DNA of 64,000 nt from [Clostridium] asparagiforme DSM 15981. Lineage in GTDB: Bacteria; Bacillota; Clostridia; Lachnospirales; Lachnospiraceae. The notes beneath the pieces are model-generated. The model searched no databases and was not told where the DNA came from. It was given only the letters and a program-made list of their open reading frames with translations. Shown here piece after piece: positions 42,596-50,501 of the stretch (the stretch's first letter is position 1; each line of letters starts with the position of its first letter). Both the position numbers and the translations under genes were made by a program. Location: assembly GCA_025149125.1 (NCBI GenBank), contig CP102272.1, positions 2,046,001-2,110,000 on the forward strand, read 5' to 3'.

Positions 42596-43969
42596 ATGGG
42601 GTTAGGTCTATTATTAATTGTATTCGCAGTGTCGCTGGTTTTTGTACTGGTATCCATTATCAAGTTTAACCTGCACCCGTTTTTGTCCCTGCTGATCGGC
42701 GGGCTGATCATGGGAATACTGGCCGGGCTGCCGCTCACCCAGGTGGCGGACGGCCTGGCGGCGGGGTTCGGCAGCACCATGCAGGGCATCGGCATCCTGA
42801 TTATCCTGGGCGTGGGCCTGGGGCATCTCCTGCATATATCCGGCTGCACCAGCCAGATCGCGGCCGCTATGCTAAAGCTGACCGGCCAGAAGCGGGCCGG
42901 GGTGGCCGTGAACCTGACGGGCTACATCGTGTCGATCCCCGTGTTCTTTGACGCGGCCTTCGTCATCCTGGTGAACCTGGTCAAATCCCTTTCCAGAAAG
43001 GGCAAGATCCCCTTCGTTTCCCTGGTGACTGCCCTGTCCGTGGGCCTGATCGTGACCCACGCCATGGTGATTCCGACGCCGGGCCCCATTGCCGTGGCCG
43101 GGACCATGGGAGTCAACATCGGATGGTTCCTGCTCTACAGCATCGTGGTCAGCCTTCCGGCTTCCCTGGTGGGCGGCGTGCTGTACGGGAAATATCTGGG
43201 CGGTAAGGCGGAGTATGCGGACGATTTCGCCAACGCCTTCGACGACATCGAGGAGGAAGAGATCCAGGAATCCGCGGATCTTCCCTCCGGCGCCCTGGGC
43301 ATTTTCCTGATCTTTCTGCCCATTATCATCATCCTGATCGGCACCATCGCTTCCATGCTGCTGGAGCCGGGCACCTCCGCTTACATATTCTTCAGCTTTA
43401 TCGGAAACAAAAACATTGCACTGCTGATCGGCCTGCTTGCGGCGTTCTTCTCCCTGCGCAGGTACGTCAAGGACTCTTTTAACGACGTTGTCACGGAAGC
43501 GGCCACCCAGTCGGGCATCATTCTGGCGATCACAGGCGCCGGCGGCGCCTTCGGCGCGATCATCAACCTCACGGGAATCGGGGAGAAGCTGGTAGGCGGA
43601 ATGGCCGGTATGACGGAGGGCGCGGGCATCGCCATGATCGTGGCAGCATTTGTGATCAGCCAGGTGCTGCGGGCGGCCCAGGGCTCTACCACGGTGGCGC
43701 TGGTGACCACATCGGCGATTTTTGCCCCGATTTTGGCGGGAATGGCCACCGTGTCACCGATTCTGGTATCCCTGGCCATCTGCGCCGGCGGCATCGGCCT
43801 GTCGCTGCCCAACGACTCCGGCTTCTGGGTGATCAACCGGTTCAGCAAATTCGACGTTCCGGGCACCATCAAGGTGTGGACCGTGGGCGGCACCATCGCG
43901 GGGCTGACGGCTCTGGTGATTCTGGTGGTGTTAAGCATGTTCACCGGCGTGCTGCCGGGGCTTTTATAG
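42596..43969 (+). CDS. GntP-family gluconate/organic-acid permease
   Basis: 457-residue proton symporter with about 12-14 helices. GntP traits: FGSTMQGIGILIILGVGLG, SIPVFFDAAFVIL, HAMVIPTPGPIAVAGTMGV and RAAQGSTTVALVTT, LPNDSGFWVINRF. Family members carry gluconate, idonate, glycerate or related sugar acids. GAGGAGGAAA before ATG 42596. Third gene of the operon, 28 nt after the aldolase. Confidence 0.93.
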   Translation: MGLGLLLIVFAVSLVFVLVSIIKFNLHPFLSLLIGGLIMGILAGLPLTQVADGLAAGFGSTMQGIGILIILGVGLGHLLHISGCTSQIAAAMLKLTGQKRAGVAVNLTGYIVSIPVFFDAAFVILVNLVKSLSRKGKIPFVSLVTALSVGLIVTHAMVIPTPGPIAVAGTMGVNIGWFLLYSIVVSLPASLVGGVLYGKYLGGKAEYADDFANAFDDIEEEEIQESADLPSGALGIFLIFLPIIIILIGTIASMLLEPGTSAYIFFSFIGNKNIALLIGLLAAFFSLRRYVKDSFNDVVTEAATQSGIILAITGAGGAFGAIINLTGIGEKLVGGMAGMTEGAGIAMIVAAFVISQVLRAAQGSTTVALVTTSAIFAPILAGMATVSPILVSLAICAGGIGLSLPNDSGFWVINRFSKFDVPGTIKVWTVGGTIAGLTALVILVVLSMFTGVLPGLL

Positions 43970-44002
43970 GAAAACAGATCGACTTGGAAAAGAGGGATGG
44001 AA

Positions 44003-45520
44003 ATGAGTTTGATTGCGTTGGATATCGGTACGTCCGGCATGAGGGCCGTGATTTACGGCCTGGACGGCAGCAGGAGGGGAACATCCTATTTTGAATATCA
44101 CTCGGACTTTCCCCAGCCGGGGTATGTGGAGCAGGAGCCCCAGTCGTGGCTGGACGCGGCGGTCATGTGCCTGAAAGGAATTTCCGGGGATTTGAAAGCC
44201 GGAGCGGATGAGCCGCAGGCAATCACGGTGACGTCCCAGCGGTCCTCGCTGATTCCCATGGGGAAGGACGGAAAGCCGCTGCAAAACGCCATCATGTGGC
44301 AGGACAAACGAACGGTAAAACAGTGCGAAGCGCTGATTGAAAAATACACGCTGCAGGGCCTCTACCGCAGGACCGGACTCAGGATCAACCCGTATTTTGT
44401 GCTTCCGAAAATTCTCTGGCTGCGGGAGAACCAGAGGGAAATCTACGACGCAGCGGACAAATTCATCGGCGTTCAGGACCTGGTGGTCCATTTCCTCACC
44501 GGGGAATATGTGACGGACCACTCCCAGGCCTGCCGCACCATGCTCATGGATATCAAGACCTTTACCTGGGACCGGGAGCTGCTGGGGGAGGCCGGAATCG
44601 GGGCGGACCGCCTGCCACGGCTGGTTGCGCCCGGAACCGTGGCCGGTTCCCTGACAAGGGAGCTGGCGGAGTTGACCGGGCTTCCCGCAGGGCTTCCGGT
44701 GATCATCGCCGGAGGCGACCAGCAGAACGCGGCCGTGGCTCTGGGCGTGGTGAGACCCGGCGTGGCAGAGGCCAACACCGGAACCGGTTCCTTTGTGATC
44801 TGCGCGGTGGACCGCCCGGCCTTTGAGCGCAGCGCCAGAGTGCTGTGCCAGGCCTCGGCCATTGCGGGACAGTGGATCATGGAGGCCGGAATCTTCAACA
44901 CGGGCTCCACCTACCGGTGGATGAAAGAGCAGCTCTGCCCGGACCTGGACGACGATCCGGCCGCCTACGAGCAGATGAACCGGGAGGCGGAGCAGTCCCA
45001 GGTGGGGTCCAACGGCGTTATGCTGCTTCCCCATTTTGAGGGGAGCGCCGCGCCCTTCTGGAATCCCGGAGCCAAGGGGATATTTTTCAACCTCTCTTTG
45101 GGCACCAAGCGGGGCGATATGATCCGGGCTATTATGGAGGGGATCGCCATTGAGATCAACGACAACGTGAGCCTGATCGAGATCACCTCCGGGAAGATCA
45201 GCACGGTGAGCGTGGCCGGAGGCATGGTCCGCTCAGACCTGTTCTGTCAGATACAGGCCGATATCTACAACAAGAAGGTGGCCCGATACAAAAACAGCGA
45301 GGCCTCGTCCCTGGGAGCCGCCATGATCGCGGCGGTGACCCTGGGGATCTACGGCAGTGTGGAGGAGGCGTACCACAACATGGTGTCCGACAGGCCCCGC
45401 CTCTTTGAGCCGGTTCCGGAAAACGCGGAACACACATTGAAGCTTTTGGAGCGCAAGCATAAACTGTACAACGCGCTGGTGGGCGGGAATGTGTATGGAA
45501 GTTTTGGGGAGCGGATATGA
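44003..45520 (+). CDS. FGGY-family carbohydrate kinase (gluconokinase-like)
   Basis: 505 residues; ATP-dependent phosphorylation of a sugar, polyol or sugar acid. N-terminal phosphate motif ALDIGTSGMRAVIYG, FGGY signature-like region, ADP-binding motif GTGSFVICAV and the C-terminal SVAGGMVRSDLFCQIQADIY. The opening and overall length resemble GntK/XylB-type enzymes; substrate not decidable. I prefer ATG 44003 (AGAGGG 6 nt upstream) over ATG 43997, which abuts the site. Last gene of the operon, 33 nt after the permease, before a strong terminator. Confidence 0.9.
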   Translation: MSLIALDIGTSGMRAVIYGLDGSRRGTSYFEYHSDFPQPGYVEQEPQSWLDAAVMCLKGISGDLKAGADEPQAITVTSQRSSLIPMGKDGKPLQNAIMWQDKRTVKQCEALIEKYTLQGLYRRTGLRINPYFVLPKILWLRENQREIYDAADKFIGVQDLVVHFLTGEYVTDHSQACRTMLMDIKTFTWDRELLGEAGIGADRLPRLVAPGTVAGSLTRELAELTGLPAGLPVIIAGGDQQNAAVALGVVRPGVAEANTGTGSFVICAVDRPAFERSARVLCQASAIAGQWIMEAGIFNTGSTYRWMKEQLCPDLDDDPAAYEQMNREAEQSQVGSNGVMLLPHFEGSAAPFWNPGAKGIFFNLSLGTKRGDMIRAIMEGIAIEINDNVSLIEITSGKISTVSVAGGMVRSDLFCQIQADIYNKKVARYKNSEASSLGAAMIAAVTLGIYGSVEEAYHNMVSDRPRLFEPVPENAEHTLKLLERKHKLYNALVGGNVYGSFGERI

Positions 45521-45623
45521 GGACCGCGTGTGATTGACCGGGCAGCGCGCCGCCCAGTGTTGAAAGACCTCGACACTGGGCCGGAAAGGGCTGTGGATTC
45601 CGGTGTCAGCTTGGATTTTAGGG

Positions 45624-45659
45624 AGAATGTGCCGATTATTCCGACACATTCTTTTTTTG
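45624..45659 (+). terminator. Intrinsic terminator of the sugar-acid operon
   Basis: AGAATGTG pairs with CACATTCT, then seven Ts. A second stem (GCCCAGTGT/ACACTGGGC, about 45553-45581) lies just before it. Confidence 0.88.
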
Positions 45660-45671
45660 TGAAATGGATGA

Positions 45672-46058
45672 TTGGTACAGCAGGGAGGGAAACTTTGTGG
45701 GAAGTATAAAGCGGGTAATATATTGCAGGATCGATTAAATGCGGTTATCATTATAAGAAAAGAGCGTCAGTTTGAAACTTATACCGATGTGGATATAGAG
45801 CGCGACGGTGCGGTTAAACGGAAGGGCGGCATCGAGCAGGAACTGACACAGACGGATACGGTGGACATTGAATATTCGTATTTTATCCGGGCCAACGGGA
45901 GTTTGCATGTGCAGTGTGCGGTTCACAATGTTTCCAGACAGATTTCGTACCGGTATTATACGCTGTGGTATTCCGGCAGACAGTTGGCGGGAGGGCTGGG
46001 GGAAGCCGGTTATGGGCAGATGGATTCGCAGTTTTCGGATTTGGAGGTGATATATTGA
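45672..46058 (+). CDS. Unknown small protein, start uncertain
   Basis: Open for 128 codons from a TTG at 45672; GGGAGGG lies inside the frame at about 45682 and leads to a GTG in another frame that soon stops, so the 5' end may be frameshifted. The readable part (VIIIRKERQFETYTDVDIE, DTVDIEYSYFIRANGSLHV) is beta-rich and has no signal peptide. No family recognised. The 4-bp stop/start overlap with the next gene, which carries its own strong GGAGGTGAT, favours a genuine coding end. Confidence 0.5.
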   Translation: MVQQGGKLCGKYKAGNILQDRLNAVIIIRKERQFETYTDVDIERDGAVKRKGGIEQELTQTDTVDIEYSYFIRANGSLHVQCAVHNVSRQISYRYYTLWYSGRQLAGGLGEAGYGQMDSQFSDLEVIY

Positions 46059-46516
46059 GTTTCATAGTTCTTGGGATCGCCATATACCTTAGCGTCTGCC
46101 AGAGAAAGGCGGAAAAGGGGATTAAGGAGAGGTGCACTGCAATAACAAGCGGAAGAATTGACCATACGGAACGCAGCGGATTCTTTAATGGTATAAAATT
46201 AAGACGTCGGGGGTTTCGGATAAGCTGTTGGCCGTCATTTACGTTTACCTTCCATACAATCTACCGATATCATGCGAAAGATAAGGACTATCATGGAATT
46301 GACGCCAGGATGCCAATCGCATGCTTGAAAGTGGGAAATCCGGGAGATTCCGTAAAAATATTTTATAATCCAAGGGACGGAAGGGAGTTTTATTGCCCGA
46401 ATGAGGATAAAAATGTTAAATATGGCTGGTGGATATTGGCGGGCTTGATTGTGTTGGCAATCGCGGTTGTGAGGGGAGTTCTTTATTTTTATAGTCGGAG
46501 ATACGCGTTGAGATGA
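46055..46516 (+). CDS. DUF3592-like small membrane protein
   Basis: 153 residues from a TTG at 46055 that overlaps the previous stop (TTGA); GGAGGTGAT ends 3-4 nt before it. One helix at each end (SFIVLGIAIYLSV and YGWWILAGLIVLAIAVVRGVL) frames a soluble part with CTAITSGRI, IYRYHAKDKDYHGID and GDSVKIFYNPRDGREFYCP, the pattern of DUF3592 proteins. Function unknown. Coupled to the preceding gene. Confidence 0.7.
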   Translation: MSFIVLGIAIYLSVCQRKAEKGIKERCTAITSGRIDHTERSGFFNGIKLRRRGFRISCWPSFTFTFHTIYRYHAKDKDYHGIDARMPIACLKVGNPGDSVKIFYNPRDGREFYCPNEDKNVKYGWWILAGLIVLAIAVVRGVLYFYSRRYALR

Positions 46517-46545
46517 CAAGGAAATGATAGCCAGGAGGTTAGCTT

Positions 46546-46958
46546 ATGTCATTACCGAAACAGAAAGTCGGTACAATAGAAGATATATACGATTTGGCAG
46601 ACGGAGAACGTGCAGAGCTGGTTGATGGGAAGCTATTTGATATAGCGCCACCGACAAGGACACACCAACGGATCGTGCTATCATTGAGCCGGAAGATTGC
46701 GGACTACATTGATCAGAATAGCGGGACCAGACAATAAGAGGTACTGGGAGCCGCGAGATGGACTATTATGTCAAACTTGCCTTGTATGAAGAAGCAGGCG
46801 TACGTTTATATTGGTTGGTTGATATTGAGAGAAAGACGATAGTGGTTTATGATCTGGAACATGAAGCAATACCGGCGCTCTATCATTTTGTTGACAGCGT
46901 ACCGGTAGGTATTTATTGGGATTTTGAAATTGATTTTAGTAGTATGGATTTGGTTTAG
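46546..46958 (+). pseudogene. Uma2-family nuclease gene with an internal deletion
   Basis: The first piece (46546-46737) reads IEDIYDLADGERAELVDGKL, FDIAPPTRTHQRIVL, LSRKIADYI and stops after SGTRQ. The second (in frame from 46758) reads MDYYVKLALYEEAGVRLYWL, VDIERKTIVVYDL and PVGIYWDFEIDF. Together these are the start and end of a Uma2 (DUF820) protein, normally about 190 residues. Roughly 70 residues between them, including the central PD-(D/E)XK residues, are gone. AGGAGG precedes ATG 46546, so the gene was once well translated. Confidence 0.85.
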
Positions 46959-46990
46959 GATTAGTCTTCATGAAGTGTGGGAGGATAGAT

Positions 46991-48184
46991 ATGCGTGTTG
47001 ATAAGATATTTCGATTTATACCATCGTCAAAAATATATCTCAAAGAAGGTAAGGAGTATTTATATGATCCTTATAGGGATAAATTTGTAATAGCAACTCC
47101 AGAAGAAAAGGTGCGTCAAAAAGTACTGAAATATTTTAGATGGAGATTCGGGGTGCCAAAAAGACATTTTAATGTAGAAGTTCATATGTCAAAATTCGGA
47201 TACACCGACAATAAAGAGCGCGCAGATATATTAATAACCAGACAAATAGGGAGCGAAGATAGAATATTAGCTGTAATCGAATGCAAAGCAGAGTATGTTC
47301 CGATAGACGATTCAGTAGTATCACAAGTGCTTCGTTATGCAAAATATTTAAATTCAGAGTATGCATTTGCAATAAATGGAATTGATTTACAGTGCTATAA
47401 TTATTCTGCAAAAAAGAAGGGATATATTGCATATAATCAATTAAAAACATATAGGAAGATGATTCAATCATTTGAAAATGCTTTAGGGCAGGCGAAAGTA
47501 AAAAATACAAGAGCTACTATGAATGAACTAAATAATCTTTATTATTTAAGAAAAAATTATGACACTTATATCGGGAGCATGACACCAGATGAAGATGTAG
47601 TGATTATTGCTAATATCACCGATTGTCTATATGATATGAGCAAAAAAATAAAACCACAGGTATTTGAATATTTTACATTGTTAGATGATTGCGGAATCAG
47701 AAGAAAAGAATTTGGTAACCCTGGGGGAATTTATAACTCAAAATATCGCGTATTGAGTATAGTTGATGATTGTGGTAGAAAATGTGAGGTGGGATTTTCA
47801 ATCGATCATATCTATGATGAAAAAACTGCTCTAAATGTTGCGATAAATCAACATCATGCTTTACAGTATGTGTTAGACGATAAAAGTATTTTAATTAACG
47901 GTTTTGAATACACATTTGTTCATAGTGGAAAAATTGCAGTGGGTAGAGGCGGTAGCGGAAAGGTAAGCGAGTTAAAAGAATTGATTAAAAACAGGTATCC
48001 CAATTTAATAATTAACACCACAATAATGTTGGGAACGCTTGTTGGAAATGATAGGCTATATATGGATTCTAAAGATTTTGTATCATTTTTGGAACGGATA
48101 ATTACATACTCTTTAATAAGAGATGAGTATCGAAATTTGAAAAGCAGTGAAAGTCGAAAAGCAGTTATAAACACCCAAAATTAA
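46991..48184 (+). CDS. Orphan protein with HsdR_N-type PD-(D/E)XK nuclease domain
   Basis: 397 residues. The N-terminal 150 fit the type I restriction R-subunit N-terminal domain (HSDR_N_2): VRQKVLKYFRWRFGVP, then ERADILITRQ with D79, AVIECKA with E97 and K99, and SQVLRYAKYLNSEYAFAING. This predicts a metal-dependent nuclease core. The C-terminal 220 residues (TPDEDVVIIANITDCLYDMS, CEVGFSIDHIYDEKTALNV, IINTTIMLGTLVGND) match nothing I know. No helicase, HsdS or HsdM partner is present. GGGAGGATAG before ATG 46991. The gene is much more AT-rich than its surroundings, uses AAA/ATA/AGA freely and lies beside ssrA: it was acquired by transfer. A defence role is inferred. Confidence 0.78.
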   Translation: MRVDKIFRFIPSSKIYLKEGKEYLYDPYRDKFVIATPEEKVRQKVLKYFRWRFGVPKRHFNVEVHMSKFGYTDNKERADILITRQIGSEDRILAVIECKAEYVPIDDSVVSQVLRYAKYLNSEYAFAINGIDLQCYNYSAKKKGYIAYNQLKTYRKMIQSFENALGQAKVKNTRATMNELNNLYYLRKNYDTYIGSMTPDEDVVIIANITDCLYDMSKKIKPQVFEYFTLLDDCGIRRKEFGNPGGIYNSKYRVLSIVDDCGRKCEVGFSIDHIYDEKTALNVAINQHHALQYVLDDKSILINGFEYTFVHSGKIAVGRGGSGKVSELKELIKNRYPNLIINTTIMLGTLVGNDRLYMDSKDFVSFLERIITYSLIRDEYRNLKSSESRKAVINTQN

Positions 48185-48444
48185 AAAATAAACAGAATAA
48201 CGGCCGAATTTAAATGGAGAATCTTTGGATTTAGCAATACAGGATAGAATTGAACGTAGACATAAAGCACAGAGATGGCTAGGGGATTGCCCTGGCCTTT
48301 TTCATCCCCCTGCCGCCTGTTTATCTACATATTATTAACGGGATATCCATGGCATAAAGCTACGGATCGCATTTTGGCCCGGACTGTCCGTAAAGCGCAT
48401 GGTCCAGATATAAAATAACATCGCCAAGACCCAACAAATCAAAG
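48185..48444. other. Noncoding stretch before ssrA
   Basis: No frame with a ribosome-binding site and no recognisable RNA. There are short fragments of higher G+C content, perhaps the worn right edge of the acquired patch. I saw no repeat of the ssrA 3' end here that would mark an attachment site. Confidence 0.4.
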
Positions 48445-48487
48445 AAAATGCCCGAAATCCTTGCCACTGCAAGAATTCCGGGCATTA
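48445..48487 (-). terminator. Intrinsic terminator of ssrA
   Basis: On the minus strand AATGCCCG-G-AAT and TTGC pair with GCAA and ATT-T-CGGGCATT, then TTCTTTG. Confidence 0.85.
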
Positions 48488-48493
48488 TTCGCG

Positions 48494-48830
48494 TGGAGCT
48501 GAGGGGAATCGAACCCCTGTCCGAAAACCAATTCCCTGTTCTTCTACTATCATAGTCCTTTATTTGACATTCCCTCTGCCGTCAGAGAAAGGACACCCGG
48601 ACGGTTTCAGTAGCTTCATATTACGCCCATATGCTCAAAGCTTTGCATAAGTCGTTTCCTGCATAGTCGATGCCAGGGTCTTAAAGTGCAGGTGCTCTAA
48701 GTCTGACAGCCGCAATTAAGCGGCGATTGCTAAATTGTCTTCAGCGTTTGTATTTATTGTTGCCATTTAACCCATCGCATGGGGATAGCTTCACCAGCTG
48801 CATGATCCCCGTCGAAACCAGTACAACCCC
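48494..48830 (-). ncRNA. ssrA: tmRNA (10Sa RNA)
   Basis: 337 nt. Rescues ribosomes stalled on broken mRNA with SmpB. The 5' end GGGGTTG pairs with the 3' CAGCTCC plus discriminator A; the T-arm CAGGGG-TTCGATT-CCCCT and the 5' D-loop-like GGTTTCGACGGGG are classic. The tag frame is at 48745-48716: GCT GAA GAC AAT TTA GCA ATC GCC GCT TAA, giving AEDNLAIAA, close to clostridial tags such as AEDNFALAA. The 3' CCA is not encoded, so it must be added. One-piece (not permuted) form. Confidence 0.97.
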
Positions 48831-48933
48831 TGAATGATAACAGGACTGGCCGGTCCGCTCGCAGTTTCTGGAACCGGGCGAACCTTGCGGAGCTTGTAAC
48901 AAGCTGCCGGCGCCTGCTCGAGGCACCGTTTAC

Positions 48934-48962
48934 ATAATAGCAGTTTCACGGCCGTCTGTCAA
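48934..48962 (-). promoter_or_regulatory. Strong promoter of ssrA
   Basis: On the minus strand a perfect TTGACA (48962-48957), 17-bp spacer, TATTAT (48939-48934). The start is near 48927, leaving a leader of about 97 nt to be trimmed from the mature 5' end. Confidence 0.85.
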
Positions 48963-49018
48963 GGCCCGGCAGCACAGTTGTAGGGGAATTGTAAGAAAAA
49001 TTGTAAAAAATTTCCTGA

Positions 49019-49492
49019 TCACGATTCCTGATTTTTAGTTTCCAGATACTCCAGTATCTCCGCCGCATTGGTGTCCGGTTTGGCCTTGGGATATACCTTT
49101 TCGATCACGCCCTGGGGATCGATGATATAGGTGGAGCGGACCACGCCAAGGCTCACCTTGCCGTAGAGCTTCTTCTCCTGCCATACGTCGTAGGCCTTGA
49201 TGGCTGTCAGCTCCGGGTCGGAGACCAGGATGAAGGGCAGGTTGTGCTTCTCGGCAAATTTCTGGTGGGAGGTCTGACTGTCCTTGCTGACGCCGATCAC
49301 CACCACGTCCTTCTGCTTAAAGCCCTCGTAGGCTCCCGCGAAGGCGCAGGCTTCCCGGGTGCAGCCCGGCGTGTTATCCCGGGGATAAAAATACAGCACC
49401 ACCCGTTTTCCCCTGTAGTCCTCCAGTGAAATCATGTTCCCGTCTTTGTCCGGCAGTGAAAATACCGGCGCTTTTGTTCCAGCTTCCAGCAT
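49019..49492 (-). CDS. bcp: Thioredoxin-dependent peroxiredoxin, Bcp/PrxQ type
   Basis: 157-residue cytosolic peroxidase that reduces H2O2 and organic peroxides using thioredoxin. Peroxidatic C44 and resolving C49 in TPGCTREACAF, five residues apart as in the PrxQ subgroup; YPRDNTPG and the Arg in GVVRSTYIIDPQG complete the active site. Its ribosome-binding site (AGGAGGT) lies around the stop of yaaA, 5 nt upstream on the same strand; the two are co-transcribed as a peroxide-defence pair. Confidence 0.95.
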   Translation of the reverse strand: MLEAGTKAPVFSLPDKDGNMISLEDYRGKRVVLYFYPRDNTPGCTREACAFAGAYEGFKQKDVVVIGVSKDSQTSHQKFAEKHNLPFILVSDPELTAIKAYDVWQEKKLYGKVSLGVVRSTYIIDPQGVIEKVYPKAKPDTNAAEILEYLETKNQES

Positions 49493-49497
49493 ATGTG

Positions 49498-50289
49498 TTA
49501 CCTCCTGTTTTCTTTGACTGTTTCCTTAATAAATATCAGATTCTTCGCATCGGAGAGCCCGCTGCAGTACCGGTAGCCCAAACGGTCGAATTCCCGGATT
49601 GGCTCCGGCGTCTGAATCCGGCGCTCCGCCAGATAGCGGACCATTTCGCCGCGGGCCATCTTGGCCTCCGTACCTTTGACCTTAATCTTGGGATTCCCGT
49701 TTTTGTCCGTTTCCATACAGCCGAACACCACGTTGAGAAACACCACGTCCGGCTCCAGATAGGGCTCCACGGCTTTGCTGTACTCCCTGGAGGCCAGATT
49801 GATCACGATCCGGTCCTCCCGAACCAGCTCCCGGTAGATCCGGTCGCCCCAGAAACCGTAGAGGTCGGTGAAATGCCGCCCGCCCAGCTCCAGATCGATC
49901 CTGGCCTGCATCTCCAGCCGGTAGGGTACGATTCCGTCCAGAGGCCGCAGGATTCCGTAAAAACCGGAGAGAATCCGCAGATGGTCCTGTATGTAATCCA
50001 GCTCCCCGCTCTGGAATACGCTGGGGGCCATATATTGGTACTGGATACCCTCATAGGAGAGGATAGCCGGCGTCAGGCGGCTGTTTAAGTCCATATGTAA
50101 AAAACGCTCATAGTTCAAATCCGCGATGGAATCGTTGCATTTCCACAGTTTTTGGGCTTCGCCGCGGGTGAGCCCGCGCATGTACTGTAAAATCTGTCCG
50201 GTTTGTTCCATAAATGGGGGCATGCCGGAAATCTCCAGCTCGTCCTCCCGCAGGTTCATTTTCTTTGCAGGTGAAATAATCAGTTTCAT
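49498..50289 (-). CDS. yaaA: Peroxide stress protein YaaA
   Basis: 263 residues of the YaaA/DUF328 family, which in E. coli limits free intracellular iron under H2O2 stress and binds DNA. Signature opening MKLIISPAKKMNL, then FLHMDLNSRLTPAILSYEG, LRILSGFYGILRPLDGI, DLYGFWGDRI and the late KGTEAKMARGEMVRYL. ATG 50289 has GGAGGCGG upstream; a longer frame to 50334 does not. First gene of yaaA-bcp. Confidence 0.95.
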   Translation of the reverse strand: MKLIISPAKKMNLREDELEISGMPPFMEQTGQILQYMRGLTRGEAQKLWKCNDSIADLNYERFLHMDLNSRLTPAILSYEGIQYQYMAPSVFQSGELDYIQDHLRILSGFYGILRPLDGIVPYRLEMQARIDLELGGRHFTDLYGFWGDRIYRELVREDRIVINLASREYSKAVEPYLEPDVVFLNVVFGCMETDKNGNPKIKVKGTEAKMARGEMVRYLAERRIQTPEPIREFDRLGYRYCSGLSDAKNLIFIKETVKENRR

Positions 50290-50501
50290 ATCCCGCCTCC
50301 TTTGTCCGCTGTGTACACGTCTAGCAAACCACACTTGAAGGGGATTGTCAAGCGGTATGCATTTCCTGAAAAATACTTAAGAGGCCAAAAGAATTCTGTA
50401 AAGAAAGACGAACCAAAAGCTTAAGAGAAAAGAAATACAAGATCCGGAAGTTTCTGGTAAGATGAGATTAGAAAAATGATTCACGAGGGAGGAGAAAATT
50501 T

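Noticed and set aside
45660..48490. Integrative element inserted in ssrA
   Set aside because: Location and foreign composition fit, but there is no integrase and no duplicate of the ssrA 3' end, so I call it only an accessory patch.
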